DNA from: Bryobacterales bacterium
GTDB taxonomy: Bacteria; Acidobacteriota; Terriglobia; Bryobacterales; Bryobacteraceae
Length of the DNA stretch: 64,000 bases
Assembly (NCBI GenBank): GCA_020847975.1
Contig: JADLBD010000012.1
Location: forward strand, 88,615 to 152,614
Reading direction: 5' to 3'
Of the stretch, positions 8,995-16,723 are shown in pieces (position 1 is the first letter of the stretch; each line of letters begins with the position of its first letter). The notes under the pieces are model-generated. The model worked only from the letters and a program-made list of their open reading frames with translations, had not been told where the DNA came from and searched no databases. The translations under genes were made by a program, and so were the position numbers.

Positions 8995-9321
8995 ATGAAC
9001 TTCGTTGAACTCCCCCTCACGCGAGTCGCCGGAAATCCTTCGATCCTCGTCCTCGATTTAGCTGTACCAATCTTGATCGCTTTTGTGCTATTCAGTCCGA
9101 GTTCGAAGCCATCGACATTCTTTGCTGACGTTTACGCATCCGATCCGTATTACAACATCGTAAATGAAATGGGTTTGAAGGGTATCTCCAGTGCGTGCTC
9201 CCCAGGGTACTACTGCCCAAGCGCGGTTGCTGTCCGCCAAGATGCTGCGGTTTTCTTCGTTCGAGGGAATCAATTAAAATGCGACGCCTCGTTGTTTTAT
9301 CCTCGATCCTGGCGATTCTAG
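8995..9321 (+). CDS. Small membrane-anchored SLH-like protein (orphan or truncated)
   Basis: The 108-residue ORF has an N-terminal hydrophobic segment (residues about 14-34, PSILVLDLAVPILIAFVLF) and then one S-layer-homology-like unit at residues about 41-90: FFADVYASDPYYNIVNEMG, then LKGISSACSPGYYCPSAVAV and RQDAAVFFVRG. This matches the 'F-DV-P-I--L---GI-GC--YCP---VTR-QMAVFL' layout of bacterial SLH domains, which bind cell-wall polymers. Such domains usually occur in sets of three on a larger protein, so a lone one suggests a truncated gene. The ATG at 8995 was chosen because GAGG is six bases upstream. Its last 43 bases overlap the next gene in another frame. Confidence 0.5.
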   Translation: MNFVELPLTRVAGNPSILVLDLAVPILIAFVLFSPSSKPSTFFADVYASDPYYNIVNEMGLKGISSACSPGYYCPSAVAVRQDAAVFFVRGNQLKCDASLFYPRSWRF

Positions 9322-10340
9322 CCCCGTTCGTGCCCGGTCAGCAGGCAGCGCAGCCCAACGCCGTCATCTTCAGCACTAGCTATCAGCCCCACTGGCCCAT
9401 CGACGTCAACATATCTCCAGGCCAGGTGCTGCCGCTCGCCGTGCACGGGCTTGGACTGCAACTCGAGCGCGACGTCAAGGCCGGAGGGTATCCGCTGCCC
9501 ACGGAACTTGCCGGAGTCTCCGTCCGGTATGGTCAATTGAATGACAGCAAGCCCATACCGATCCTTGGGATCCGGCGGGCTTACACCTCGCTCTGGTCAA
9601 CCTCAGCCTCCGGAGGTCCGGACAGCAGTTTTGTCGTTATTACCGTGCAAATTCCTTTCGAGATCTTCGTTGGTCCGTTTGACCAGGCGCGGTACCAGTT
9701 TCTCTTGATTTACGAAAATGGGGTACTAATCGGTGCGGCTTCGGTGTTGCCAAGTACCGCGGAACCGCATGTTGCCGGCGCGGGTGATACGGTGAGTTGG
9801 GTCTTCCCCGCAATTCAGGGCAGAAGCGATCTCCCGCTGGTACAACACGCGGATGGCCCTCAAGTCACCATGGACAACCCTGCCGGGCCAGGGGAAGTCC
9901 TCGCGCTCTATGCTTATGGTTTGGGGCTGAGCGAGCGTCATCCTCGCCCCAATACAGGGGAACCCTCCCCGGCGGGATATGACATGGACCTGGGAATAAG
10001 CTTTGAATTTGGCCGCAATCCGAAGCCAGCTCCGATTCCGCGGTATCAATCGAACGAGCAGCCCCCCATGGACGGCTTGGTTTTTGCCGGGCTTGCCGAA
10101 GGGATGGCCGGCGTATATGTGGTGAGATTCAAGGTCCCCACCATTGTTCCGGAGGGAACACCGCGATGCGCCCCAGCAACGCCCGGAACAATCGATCCCG
10201 GCGTGGTCAACAATCTGATGGTGAACATCGGCTACACGGTTCTCTCGCCGAGACCAGACCGCTATGACGGCGCTGGCATTTGCGTGGCGGTCCCTACAAC
10301 CCGAACTGCCGTAATTGATGATCCGGATGCCGCCAGGTGA
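9279..10340 (+). CDS. Secreted TIGR03437-like (Solibacter C-terminal domain) protein
   Basis: The 353-residue protein starts at the ATG at 9279, giving a signal peptide (MRRLVVLSSILAILAPFVPGQ) that the ATG-less extension to 9195 would spoil. Two repeats of a beta-rich unit follow, with PGQVLPLAVHGLGL at about residue 45 and PGEVLALYAYGLGL at about 205. Towards the end GLVFAGLAEGMAGVYVVRFK resembles the signature of TIGR03437 domains, which are abundant in Solibacter. Their function is unknown; most sit on secreted proteins. The last 16 codons are antisense to the end of a DUF1569 relic, so the true C-terminus may have been altered by that junction. It may be co-transcribed with the SLH-like ORF. 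Confidence 0.6.
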   Translation: MRRLVVLSSILAILAPFVPGQQAAQPNAVIFSTSYQPHWPIDVNISPGQVLPLAVHGLGLQLERDVKAGGYPLPTELAGVSVRYGQLNDSKPIPILGIRRAYTSLWSTSASGGPDSSFVVITVQIPFEIFVGPFDQARYQFLLIYENGVLIGAASVLPSTAEPHVAGAGDTVSWVFPAIQGRSDLPLVQHADGPQVTMDNPAGPGEVLALYAYGLGLSERHPRPNTGEPSPAGYDMDLGISFEFGRNPKPAPIPRYQSNEQPPMDGLVFAGLAEGMAGVYVVRFKVPTIVPEGTPRCAPATPGTIDPGVVNNLMVNIGYTVLSPRPDRYDGAGICVAVPTTRTAVIDDPDAAR

Positions 10341-10637
10341 GACATCGCCAATCCCCCGCGACAAGCCCCCGAACGCCGGATGCGGCTTCACCGTCTCTGC
10401 CTTCGCAAACCGCTCCAGCGCTTCTCCAACCGCCTGCGGGTTCTTCCGCGAATCCTCCTCGCCCGATTGAATGAATTCCGGAGCCGTCGGCGCGCCCTTC
10501 GGCCCCGGCATCACGCAAATAATCAGATAGCGGATCAGCGGGTTCCGGAACGGCCCGGGCTTATCGGCCACTTTCATCTCCCCCATAACCCCGCGCATCG
10601 GGATCGCCAGATGCGCCACCATCCGCGCCGCGTTCAC
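10294..10637 (-). pseudogene. DUF1569 (DinB-like) gene relic, frameshifted
   Basis: On the minus strand, codons from 10637 to about 10360 read as a DUF1569 domain: MNAARMVAHLAIPMRGVMGE, then PLIRYLIICVMPGPKGAPTA and HPAFGGLSRG. The match continues in a different frame as DWRCLTWRHPDHQLRQFGL, the usual end of this family, finishing at a TAG at 10294-10296. The shift lies at or near the run of five C at 10353-10357, a typical slippage site. The N-terminus is also incomplete (no clear start before 10637). DUF1569 proteins are DinB-like helical bundles of unknown substrate. It overlaps the 3' end of the gene on the other strand by 47 bases. Confidence 0.6.
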
Positions 10638-10644
10638 CCCCCGA

Positions 10645-10692
10645 AACTCCTGCCAAGCATACCCTTGACGGCGAGGACTGCTCTGGAGAGTG
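10645..10692. repeat. Direct repeat, copy 2 (48 bp)
   Basis: This is the second copy of the repeat at 8778-8826, in the same orientation. It lies directly at the 5' edge of the DUF1569 relic, which may use some of it as degenerate N-terminal codons. Confidence 0.75.
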
Positions 10693-10753
10693 CCGTTGAC
10701 TTAACGCCGGGGCTTTCACGGGCATCAGTTTCAGTCTCCGGTGTACGTCCGAG

Positions 10754-11167
10754 CTAAAACTGAATGACGTTCAGACCGGGGATCAGTTGAAAGTGACGGA
10801 CGTTGGCGGTTCCCACTCCGTAGCCGAGTTCCAGGGCGCTCGCCCCGACCAGCAGATCCGATAGCGGAATGCGGACACCCTTCGCCTGACTCTGGCCGTC
10901 GATCTGTCCGGCGCGGAGAGCAATCGGCACCGTCACCGGCTGGATGGGAACGCCAGTGAGCAATTCGTCAAGAAAGCGTTGCCTGCGCGCGCGGCGTTCG
11001 GGTGTGTCGGCGCGCGTAATACCGTGGGCGAGTTCAAGCACGGTGATGACGGAAACAGCGATTCCTTCATCGCCGGTTTCCAGCACCACAGCTTCCAGGA
11101 GTTGGCGGGCGTTCTTGCCTTGGCGTTCGGCGGCAACGGCGGCCGTCGAGTCAAGCATCAGTCCCAA
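10754..11167 (-). CDS. vapC: VapC-type PIN-domain toxin (copy 1)
   Basis: This PIN-domain ribonuclease toxin is 137 residues from the TTG at 11167, or 134 from the ATG at 11158. Acidic active-site residues are visible: LMLDST at the start (Asp), VLELAHG in the middle (Glu) and IPLSDLLVGASALE near the end (Asp). The TTG is favoured because GGAG lies eight bases upstream of it and because the neighbouring homologue starts MGLILDSS at the same place. The start overlaps the stop of the antitoxin gene, the typical translational coupling of vapBC. VapC toxins cleave tRNA or rRNA and are neutralised by VapB. All expected acidic residues are present, so it should be active. Confidence 0.85.
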   Translation of the reverse strand: MGLMLDSTAAVAAERQGKNARQLLEAVVLETGDEGIAVSVITVLELAHGITRADTPERRARRQRFLDELLTGVPIQPVTVPIALRAGQIDGQSQAKGVRIPLSDLLVGASALELGYGVGTANVRHFQLIPGLNVIQF

Positions 11168-11442
11168 GCGGGCGGCTCCAGCGGCTCCCGGTGGGCGGCG
11201 ATAGCCGCTTCGACATCCTTCGCGAAGTCGGGATCGATGGTCGCCGTGGAGTCCGCCGGCATCAGGGCAATACACTCCGAGATCTTGCGGCGCACCGGTT
11301 CGGCCGGACGGATCACAGCCACCGGCTGCGCGTCGCGCTCGATGATGACCTCGCCTCCCGTCTCGACCCGTTTCAGAATCGACCGGACATCCCTGGCCAG
11401 GTCGCCTTCGCTGATGCGCAGCGGCTCCATAGCTGGGATCAT
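11158..11442 (-). CDS. vapB: VapB/Phd-type antitoxin (copy 1)
   Basis: The 94-residue protein has an N-terminal DNA-binding part of the Phd/YefM or VapB kind: LRISEGDLARDVRSILKRVETGGEVIIERDAQPVAVIRP. An acidic C-terminal tail (DPDFAKDVEAAIAAH) follows, which in this family wraps around the toxin. It starts with an ATG at 11442 behind GGAAG and ends inside the first codons of the VapC gene. It should bind its own promoter together with the toxin. A second homologue with the same layout lies at 12930-13232 (about half of the residues look identical by eye). Confidence 0.85.
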   Translation of the reverse strand: MIPAMEPLRISEGDLARDVRSILKRVETGGEVIIERDAQPVAVIRPAEPVRRKISECIALMPADSTATIDPDFAKDVEAAIAAHREPLEPPAWD

Positions 11443-11598
11443 AGCGCTTCTTCCCCCTCGTCGTCAGCTTACCCGCTGAGTGTGGCGTTCCGTCAGTGCC
11501 TTGGCCTATCGAGTCTCCCGCCCGGATACGATGGTACATTCGGAAACATTTTCAGGCCTCCGTGGCCGCTGCACGCGACCCGAAACGATCAAGCCCAA

Positions 11599-12439
11599 AT
11601 GGACCAAGCTGCACACAGCAAAATCGTATCCTTCATCTGGGGCATTGCGGACGACGTGCTGCGCGACCTGTTCAAGCGCGGTAAGTACCCCGACGTCATT
11701 CTTCCCATGTGCGTCCTGCGCCGCTTGGACGCCGTGCTGGAACCTACAAAGAGCGCTGTCCTCGATATGAAGAGGATGCTGGATACAGCCGGAATCACGG
11801 AACAACGGGCCGCGCTCTGTGAGGCGGCAGGACAGGCGTTCTACAATACCTCCAAGTTCACACTTCGCGACTTGAAAGCCCGCGCCAGCCAGCAGCAACT
11901 CCGCCAGGATCGAAGCCTACCTCGACGGCTTCTCGCCCAACGTCCAAGATATCCTCGACAACTTCAAGTTTCGGAACCAGATCACCACTCTCTCGAAGGC
12001 GGACGCGATCGGGAGCCTGATTGAGAAGTTCCTCGATCCAGAGATCAACCTCGGCCCCGATCCCGTACTCAATGGCGACGGCTCCGTAATACAACCGGCG
12101 ATGGACAACCACGCAATGGGCACGGTGTTCGAGGAGTTGGTTCGGAAGTTCAATGAGGACAACAACGAGGAGGCCGGCGAGCACTGGCCCCCGCGCGACG
12201 CGGTCAGGCTAATGGCCAACCTCGTGTTCCTGCCTGTGGCCGATGCCATCCAGTCTGGGACGTATCGGCTCTACGATGGCGCCTGCGGGACCGGCGGCAT
12301 GTTGACAGCGGCGGAGGAGACCCTGCGCGGCCTCGCGAAAGTTCGAGGCAAGCAGGCATCGATCCGCGCCGACATTCTGGCAGTGCAGAAGGAGGCGGAG
12401 GGACTGCTGGATGAAATCCTTGAAGGAGCCGCAAAGTGA
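11599..12439 (+). pseudogene. hsdM: Relic of a type I restriction modification subunit (HsdM)
   Basis: The first part (MDQAAHSKIVSFIWGIADDVL, then VILPMCVLRRLDAVL) is the start of an HsdM N-terminal domain, in frame from 11599. Near 11910 the match jumps one frame and continues as EAYLDGFSPNVQDILDNFKF, then MGTVFEELVRKFNEDN and LYDGACGTGGMLTAAEETL (SAM motif I). Immediately afterwards it joins to IRADILAVQKEAEGLLDEIL, the normal C-terminal end of this family. So there is one frameshift plus an internal deletion of the whole catalytic half, including NPPF/Y. It cannot be a working methylase. It overlaps the following RhuM relic by four bases (ATGA-like), as the intact operon would have done. 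Confidence 0.75.
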
Positions 12440-12708
12440 GCGCCGAATCGAACGATAGCAATCGCCCTCCTGGAGCCGCCTCGCCGGAAGGAACCGGGCA
12501 AGTGGTGCTGTACCGGACGGAAGACGGGCAGACTCGGCTTCAGGTCAGACTCGTCCGCGATTCCGCTTGGCTGAACCTGAATCAGATTGCGGACCTCTTT
12601 CAGCGCGACAAGTCGGTCATCTCCAAGCACATCAAGAACATCTTCGACGAGGGAGAGATCGATCCCGCTGGAACTGTTGCAAAATTTGCAACAGTTCAAA
12701 CCGAGGGT
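12436..12708 (+). pseudogene. RhuM-family protein, N-terminal relic
   Basis: The first 91 codons match the start of RhuM/Fic-associated proteins: GQVVLYRTEDGQTRLQVRLV, LNLNQIADLFQRDKSVISKHIKNIF and VAKFATVQTEG, which is the N-terminal winged-helix-like (DNA-binding) part. After about 12708 the similarity stops abruptly and the rest of the open frame (to 12828) is antisense to a truncated VapC gene. This marks a recombination joint. RhuM proteins often accompany type I restriction loci, fitting the HsdM relic directly upstream. The truncated protein would lack its C-terminal domain. Confidence 0.65.
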
Positions 12709-12939
12709 GCGTTGCACGGGCACGTCGCGGACCAACTCATCCACGAAAGCCTGCCGGCGTCGCCGGCGTTCTTCCGTTCCGGCGCGCTGGATGCCGTGGA
12801 CCAGTTCCACGATGGTCACCACGGATAAGCCGATTTCGATGTCTCCGTAGTCGCTCTTAAACTGTTCCAGGATCTGCCGGACTGTGTGGCTCCGCCGCTC
12901 ACCCGCGATGACCACGCTGGAATCGAGGATCAGCCCCAT
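12706..12939 (-). pseudogene. vapC: VapC-type toxin (copy 2), 3' truncated
   Basis: From the ATG at 12939 the frame reads MGLILDSSVVIAGERRSHTV, then VTIVELVHGIQRAGTEERR and AFVDELVRDVPVQ, which is the first 78 residues or so of a PIN toxin. At about 12706 it runs into sequence antisense to the RhuM relic, so the last third with the final catalytic aspartates is lost. The first Asp and the Glu are kept but the domain is incomplete, so it is probably inactive. It overlaps its antitoxin gene by ten bases, as in intact vapBC pairs. Confidence 0.75.
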
Positions 12940-13232
12940 GTCGGCGGATTCCACGGCTTGCGGTTGCGGACGATCTCCTCCACGTCGGCGGCGAAGTCCG
13001 GATCGAGCACCGGGCTGTCGCCGGATTCCTTCTCGTTGGCTTCCGCCAGGGCAATGCACTCGGAGATCGTGCGCCGCTCCGGAGCGGCGGCGCGGATGAT
13101 CGCGAGCGGCTGCGCATCTCGCTCGATGACCACTTCCGTACCGGCCTGCACACGTCGCAGGATGGCCGCGAGATCGCGCACCGCGTCGGCTTCACTCACG
13201 TGCAGGATTCGCGGTTCCATCACTTCGATCAT
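12930..13232 (-). CDS. vapB: VapB/Phd-type antitoxin (copy 2)
   Basis: The 100-residue antitoxin is homologous to the one at 11158-11442 (shared RDAQPLAIIR, RRTISECIAL and DPDFAADVEEI segments). The N-terminal part should bind DNA and the acidic C-terminus should bind the toxin. It is intact although its toxin gene is truncated, so it may persist as an orphan able to interact with the first toxin. The start at 13232 has GAGAGG close upstream. That initiation region is tandemly duplicated (13225-13270), which creates a short ORF ending at the start codon. Confidence 0.8.
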   Translation of the reverse strand: MIEVMEPRILHVSEADAVRDLAAILRRVQAGTEVVIERDAQPLAIIRAAAPERRTISECIALAEANEKESGDSPVLDPDFAADVEEIVRNRKPWNPPTWG

Positions 13233-13270
13233 AGCCTCTCACCTTCCTCGATCATAGCCTCTCATCTTCC
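13225..13270 (-). repeat. 23-bp tandem duplication of the antitoxin start region, with 8-codon leader ORF
   Basis: Two adjacent 23-base units (13225-13247 and 13248-13270) differ by one base. Read on the minus strand, each carries GAGAGGCT followed by ATG. Starting at the upstream ATG (13255) the frame is only MIEEGERL and a TGA at 13231-13229, which overlaps the antitoxin ATG as ATGA. The result is a leader peptide that could couple translation to VapB. Confidence 0.6.
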
Positions 13271-13528
13271 TCGCTGTCCTCCTCGCCTTCGGTGGCTCGT
13301 CTTCGGTATCCAGCGTTTGCTTAGCGTATCGAACAGTTCCGCTGAGGCCGCGCCGAGACCCCGCGACGAATCAGACGATCCGGGGAGACGTGAAGCGCCA
13401 GTACGCATGACCTCTTCGAACGTCTTTGCCGACTTCCCTGAGGACTCATCCTGCAAAGACGCTCTGAACCACCGCATGATGATAGTATTTGGAACCTGAA
13501 ATGTCGTGAGCGCAGCGAACGGCTGGTT

Positions 13529-16500
13529 TCAATTCACCGCATACACGCTCTGCCCCTGCCCCATGTACGCCTCATAGATGTGCTGGTACACGACATCGCA
13601 CTTCTGCTCGTAGAGTTCCTTCGAGTACGCCCTCGGAAGCTGATCGAGGATGTCCTTGATCGTCGTGAACACCATCGCTCGGGTCGTTTGCTGCTTCCGC
13701 CAGTCGAGAACCAACTTCTCCTGCTTTAGCTTCTCCAGCAGCGACCTTGCCACCTTTTTCACTTCCCCCGACTCCTGCTTCGTCAGACAGATTTCGGGCT
13801 TCGTCAGCAGATCGAAAATCACCAGTTCTTCTTCCGTCAGGTTCTCGGCAATGCCCCGTTTCTCTTCGGCATTCAGCTTCTTCGTGAACGCCATCAGCTT
13901 GGCGAAGAACGCCTCCACGTTGGATGACCCGGCGTTGTACTCGTCAATCATCTTCTGGAACTCTTCAAGGAAGTCGATCCGGGTCCGGTTCAGCTTCACC
14001 ATCTGCGCCAATTTCACGGCGATCCTGGCCCGTAGCTTCTGGACCTCGATGGCTTTGCGGCCCTTATCGAATTGCGCCTTCAACCCCTCGAAGTCGATCT
14101 GGCTCAAGTCGACGTAGCGTGCCGGGTCGTTCCACACGGGCGGCATCACGTAGCCGTCCGCTGCGATGGATCTGTTCAGCAGGGCTTCCACTTCACCCAT
14201 CACCGCTGAAATGTCCACCACCGGAAGCTCCGACCGGATCTTCTCGGCCACCACTTTGAATACGTTCGAGATCGGGCTGAACTCGAAAGCTGAGGCATCC
14301 GGCAGGAGTGACTGGAACAGCGCACCCACCGCAGTCGCCAGATTCAGGTATTGCCCCCTCGTTTCGTCGTTCACCACCAAAGCGGCGACGGCGTCTTCCT
14401 TCAACCTCTCCCGCTCGTAGCCTCGGGCATCCCGGATCGCAGCCGGATCAACCTTCCGCTCCAGGCAGAATGCCGTGGTTGTGGCAATGGCTTCCCGCAG
14501 TTGCCGCACCAGTTCGCTCTTGTCGTGGATCGGCGTATCACCAGGACCGTCGCCGTCCTGTGGCGCCCCATAAATCGCCAGCGCCTTCTGAAGATTTCGG
14601 AACACGCCTACGTAGTCCACGATCAGGCCGTTCTGTTTGTCCTTCCACACTCGGTTGGCCCTTGCGATGGTCTGCATGAGCGTGTGATTCTTCATCGGCT
14701 TGTCGAGATAGATGGTGGAGCACGAAGGCACGTCGAACCCGGTAATCCACATGGCGCACACGAACACGATGCGGAGCGGGTCATCAGAGTTCTTGAACTT
14801 CGTTTCCAGGTCTTCCTTCACCATTCTCTTTCGATGAGTGGCGATGTCGAGACCCTTCTTCTTGAACTCCTCGATTTCGTTCTGCGACTGCGACACGACG
14901 ACCGCCATGTCGGTTTCCTCGAAGAACTTCAGCCGTCGTTCGAGTTCCCGCTTGTCCACCAAACCATCAGGCAATGATTCGGCGGCGGCAACCTCCTTCC
15001 TCAACTTGGCGATTGCCGTCCTCCAGTGCGCCTGTACCTTGTCGAATGTGCGAACCGCCGTTGCCTTGTCAATCGAGATGACCATCGCTTTCGCAAGAAC
15101 ACCCCGGCCCACGTAATGCGCCACGATGTCTTCACCGACCCGTTCCAGACGGTCTTCTCTGGTGATGAGATGGTACTCTCTGGCAAACTCCCGCTCCAGC
15201 TTGCGTTCCTGATCGTCGTCCAGGTCGGCAACTTCAATGATCGCCGCTATCTGTTCATTCAGATCGTCATTGATAAGCTGCATCTCCGGGATGCGGTTCT
15301 CGTAGTACAGGGGAACCGTGTTCACGTCGTCCACGGATTCCCGGAAGTTGTACACCGAGACGTAATCGCCAAAGACTTCCTTGGTCAGTTCCTCCCCGGC
15401 CATCAGCGGCGTTCCGGTGAAGCCGATGAATGCGGCGTTCGGCAGGGCGCTCCGCATGTTGGCGGCAAAGATGTCGTACTGGCTCCGGTGCGCCTCGTCG
15501 GTGATGACGATGATGTCCGGCCGGGTCGAGAGCACCGGGTAGCGTTCGCCATGCTCCGTGCGGAATTTCTGAATCAGCGTGAAGACGTATCGGTGGTCTT
15601 CCTGGTTCAACATCCGCTTCAGGCTTTCGCCGCTGTCGGCCCGGACCCGCTTCTCGTCTTCGAGCACCGCCCCGGTGTTGGCAAAGTTCCGGTAGATTTG
15701 GCCGTCCAGGTCGTCCCGGTCGGTCACGATCACGAACGTCCAGTTGCCCGGTATGGTCCGCAACACCTTCTGGCTGAAGAAGACCATCGGGTACGACTTG
15801 CCGCTGCCCTGTGTGTGCCAAAACACGCCGAGCTTGCCCTTGTTGCCTCTGATCTCCCGGACGGCGGCGATGGCATTGTTGACGCCGAGAAACTGGTGGT
15901 TTTTGGCAACCAGCTTGTTGAGTTCGCCCTTGCGCTCATCGAACAGCGTGAAGTTCTCAACGAGGTCCAGCAGTTTCCGCCTCTCGCAGGTGCCCCGGAT
16001 CATCGTCTCCAGGCTGATGAGGCCGGGTTCCTTCTCCTCGTCAATCTTCTTCCACTCCGCAAAGTGCTCGATGCCGGCGGTCATGCTTCCGATCCGGGCT
16101 TTTGAGCCGTTGGAAAGGATGACCACGCCGTTGTACCAGAACACCTGTGGGATCGTGTCCTTGTAGTCGGAAAGGTTCTTCTCGTAGGCGAGTTCGAGTT
16201 TCTTGTGGGACGCCTTCAGTTCGATGAAAACAAGCGGGATGCCGTTGACGAAACCGACGAGATCCGCACGCTTCTTCCCGTAGTCGCCGCTGATCCAGAA
16301 CTGTGACGCCAGCAGGAAATCGTTGTTGCCCCCGCCAATAGATGACCCGTTCCAGTCAATCAGCTTGATGTTTTCGACTACTTCTTCCTCGTCATCGCCA
16401 CGCTTGTAGGCGACCTTCACTCCGTCCCTGAGAATCCGGTAGACCTCTTGATTGGCTCGGGCAGGACTCATGGCGCTGCGGTCCTTCGTTAACTCCTGGA

Positions 16501-16723
16501 TGGCGACCTCGATAGCGTTCGGAGAAACGGCTGGATTCAGCTTCTCGATTGCAGGACGGAGACGACTCGGCAGAACGACATCGGCCATCGTCTCCCGACC
16601 GAGCAGGGAAAGCGGCCCGAAGTTCTCGTGGTAGCAGTTCAGCGTCTCCCATCCCAACTCTGCGAAGAGAGCAATCGTGGGCTGTTCGATGGCGGCGTCT
16701 TCGGAGTCGGGCTTGTAGGTCAT
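13529..16723 (-). CDS. hsdR: Type I restriction endonuclease, R (restriction/translocation) subunit
   Basis: The 1064-residue protein is of normal length for HsdR. The nuclease domain (residues about 150-175) has a PD-(D/E)xK-type core, RADLVGFVNG then VFIELKAS. The two RecA-like motor domains carry Walker A TQGSGKS (about 306), the DEAH box TDEAHRSQ (about 408) and motif III GFTGTPL (about 437). A helical C-terminal region follows. HsdR translocates and cuts DNA as part of HsdR2M2S1 and cannot act without the methylase-specificity core. It is the last gene of hsdM-hsdS-hsdR, overlapping hsdS by four bases. It is intact, although hsdM is broken by a stop codon. Confidence 0.95.
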   Translation of the reverse strand: MTYKPDSEDAAIEQPTIALFAELGWETLNCYHENFGPLSLLGRETMADVVLPSRLRPAIEKLNPAVSPNAIEVAIQELTKDRSAMSPARANQEVYRILRDGVKVAYKRGDDEEEVVENIKLIDWNGSSIGGGNNDFLLASQFWISGDYGKKRADLVGFVNGIPLVFIELKASHKKLELAYEKNLSDYKDTIPQVFWYNGVVILSNGSKARIGSMTAGIEHFAEWKKIDEEKEPGLISLETMIRGTCERRKLLDLVENFTLFDERKGELNKLVAKNHQFLGVNNAIAAVREIRGNKGKLGVFWHTQGSGKSYPMVFFSQKVLRTIPGNWTFVIVTDRDDLDGQIYRNFANTGAVLEDEKRVRADSGESLKRMLNQEDHRYVFTLIQKFRTEHGERYPVLSTRPDIIVITDEAHRSQYDIFAANMRSALPNAAFIGFTGTPLMAGEELTKEVFGDYVSVYNFRESVDDVNTVPLYYENRIPEMQLINDDLNEQIAAIIEVADLDDDQERKLEREFAREYHLITREDRLERVGEDIVAHYVGRGVLAKAMVISIDKATAVRTFDKVQAHWRTAIAKLRKEVAAAESLPDGLVDKRELERRLKFFEETDMAVVVSQSQNEIEEFKKKGLDIATHRKRMVKEDLETKFKNSDDPLRIVFVCAMWITGFDVPSCSTIYLDKPMKNHTLMQTIARANRVWKDKQNGLIVDYVGVFRNLQKALAIYGAPQDGDGPGDTPIHDKSELVRQLREAIATTTAFCLERKVDPAAIRDARGYERERLKEDAVAALVVNDETRGQYLNLATAVGALFQSLLPDASAFEFSPISNVFKVVAEKIRSELPVVDISAVMGEVEALLNRSIAADGYVMPPVWNDPARYVDLSQIDFEGLKAQFDKGRKAIEVQKLRARIAVKLAQMVKLNRTRIDFLEEFQKMIDEYNAGSSNVEAFFAKLMAFTKKLNAEEKRGIAENLTEEELVIFDLLTKPEICLTKQESGEVKKVARSLLEKLKQEKLVLDWRKQQTTRAMVFTTIKDILDQLPRAYSKELYEQKCDVVYQHIYEAYMGQGQSVYAVN

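Noticed and set aside
15026..16105. Plus-strand open frame of 359 residues inside hsdR
   Set aside because: It is antisense to well-conserved helicase motifs and has no homology or ribosome binding site.
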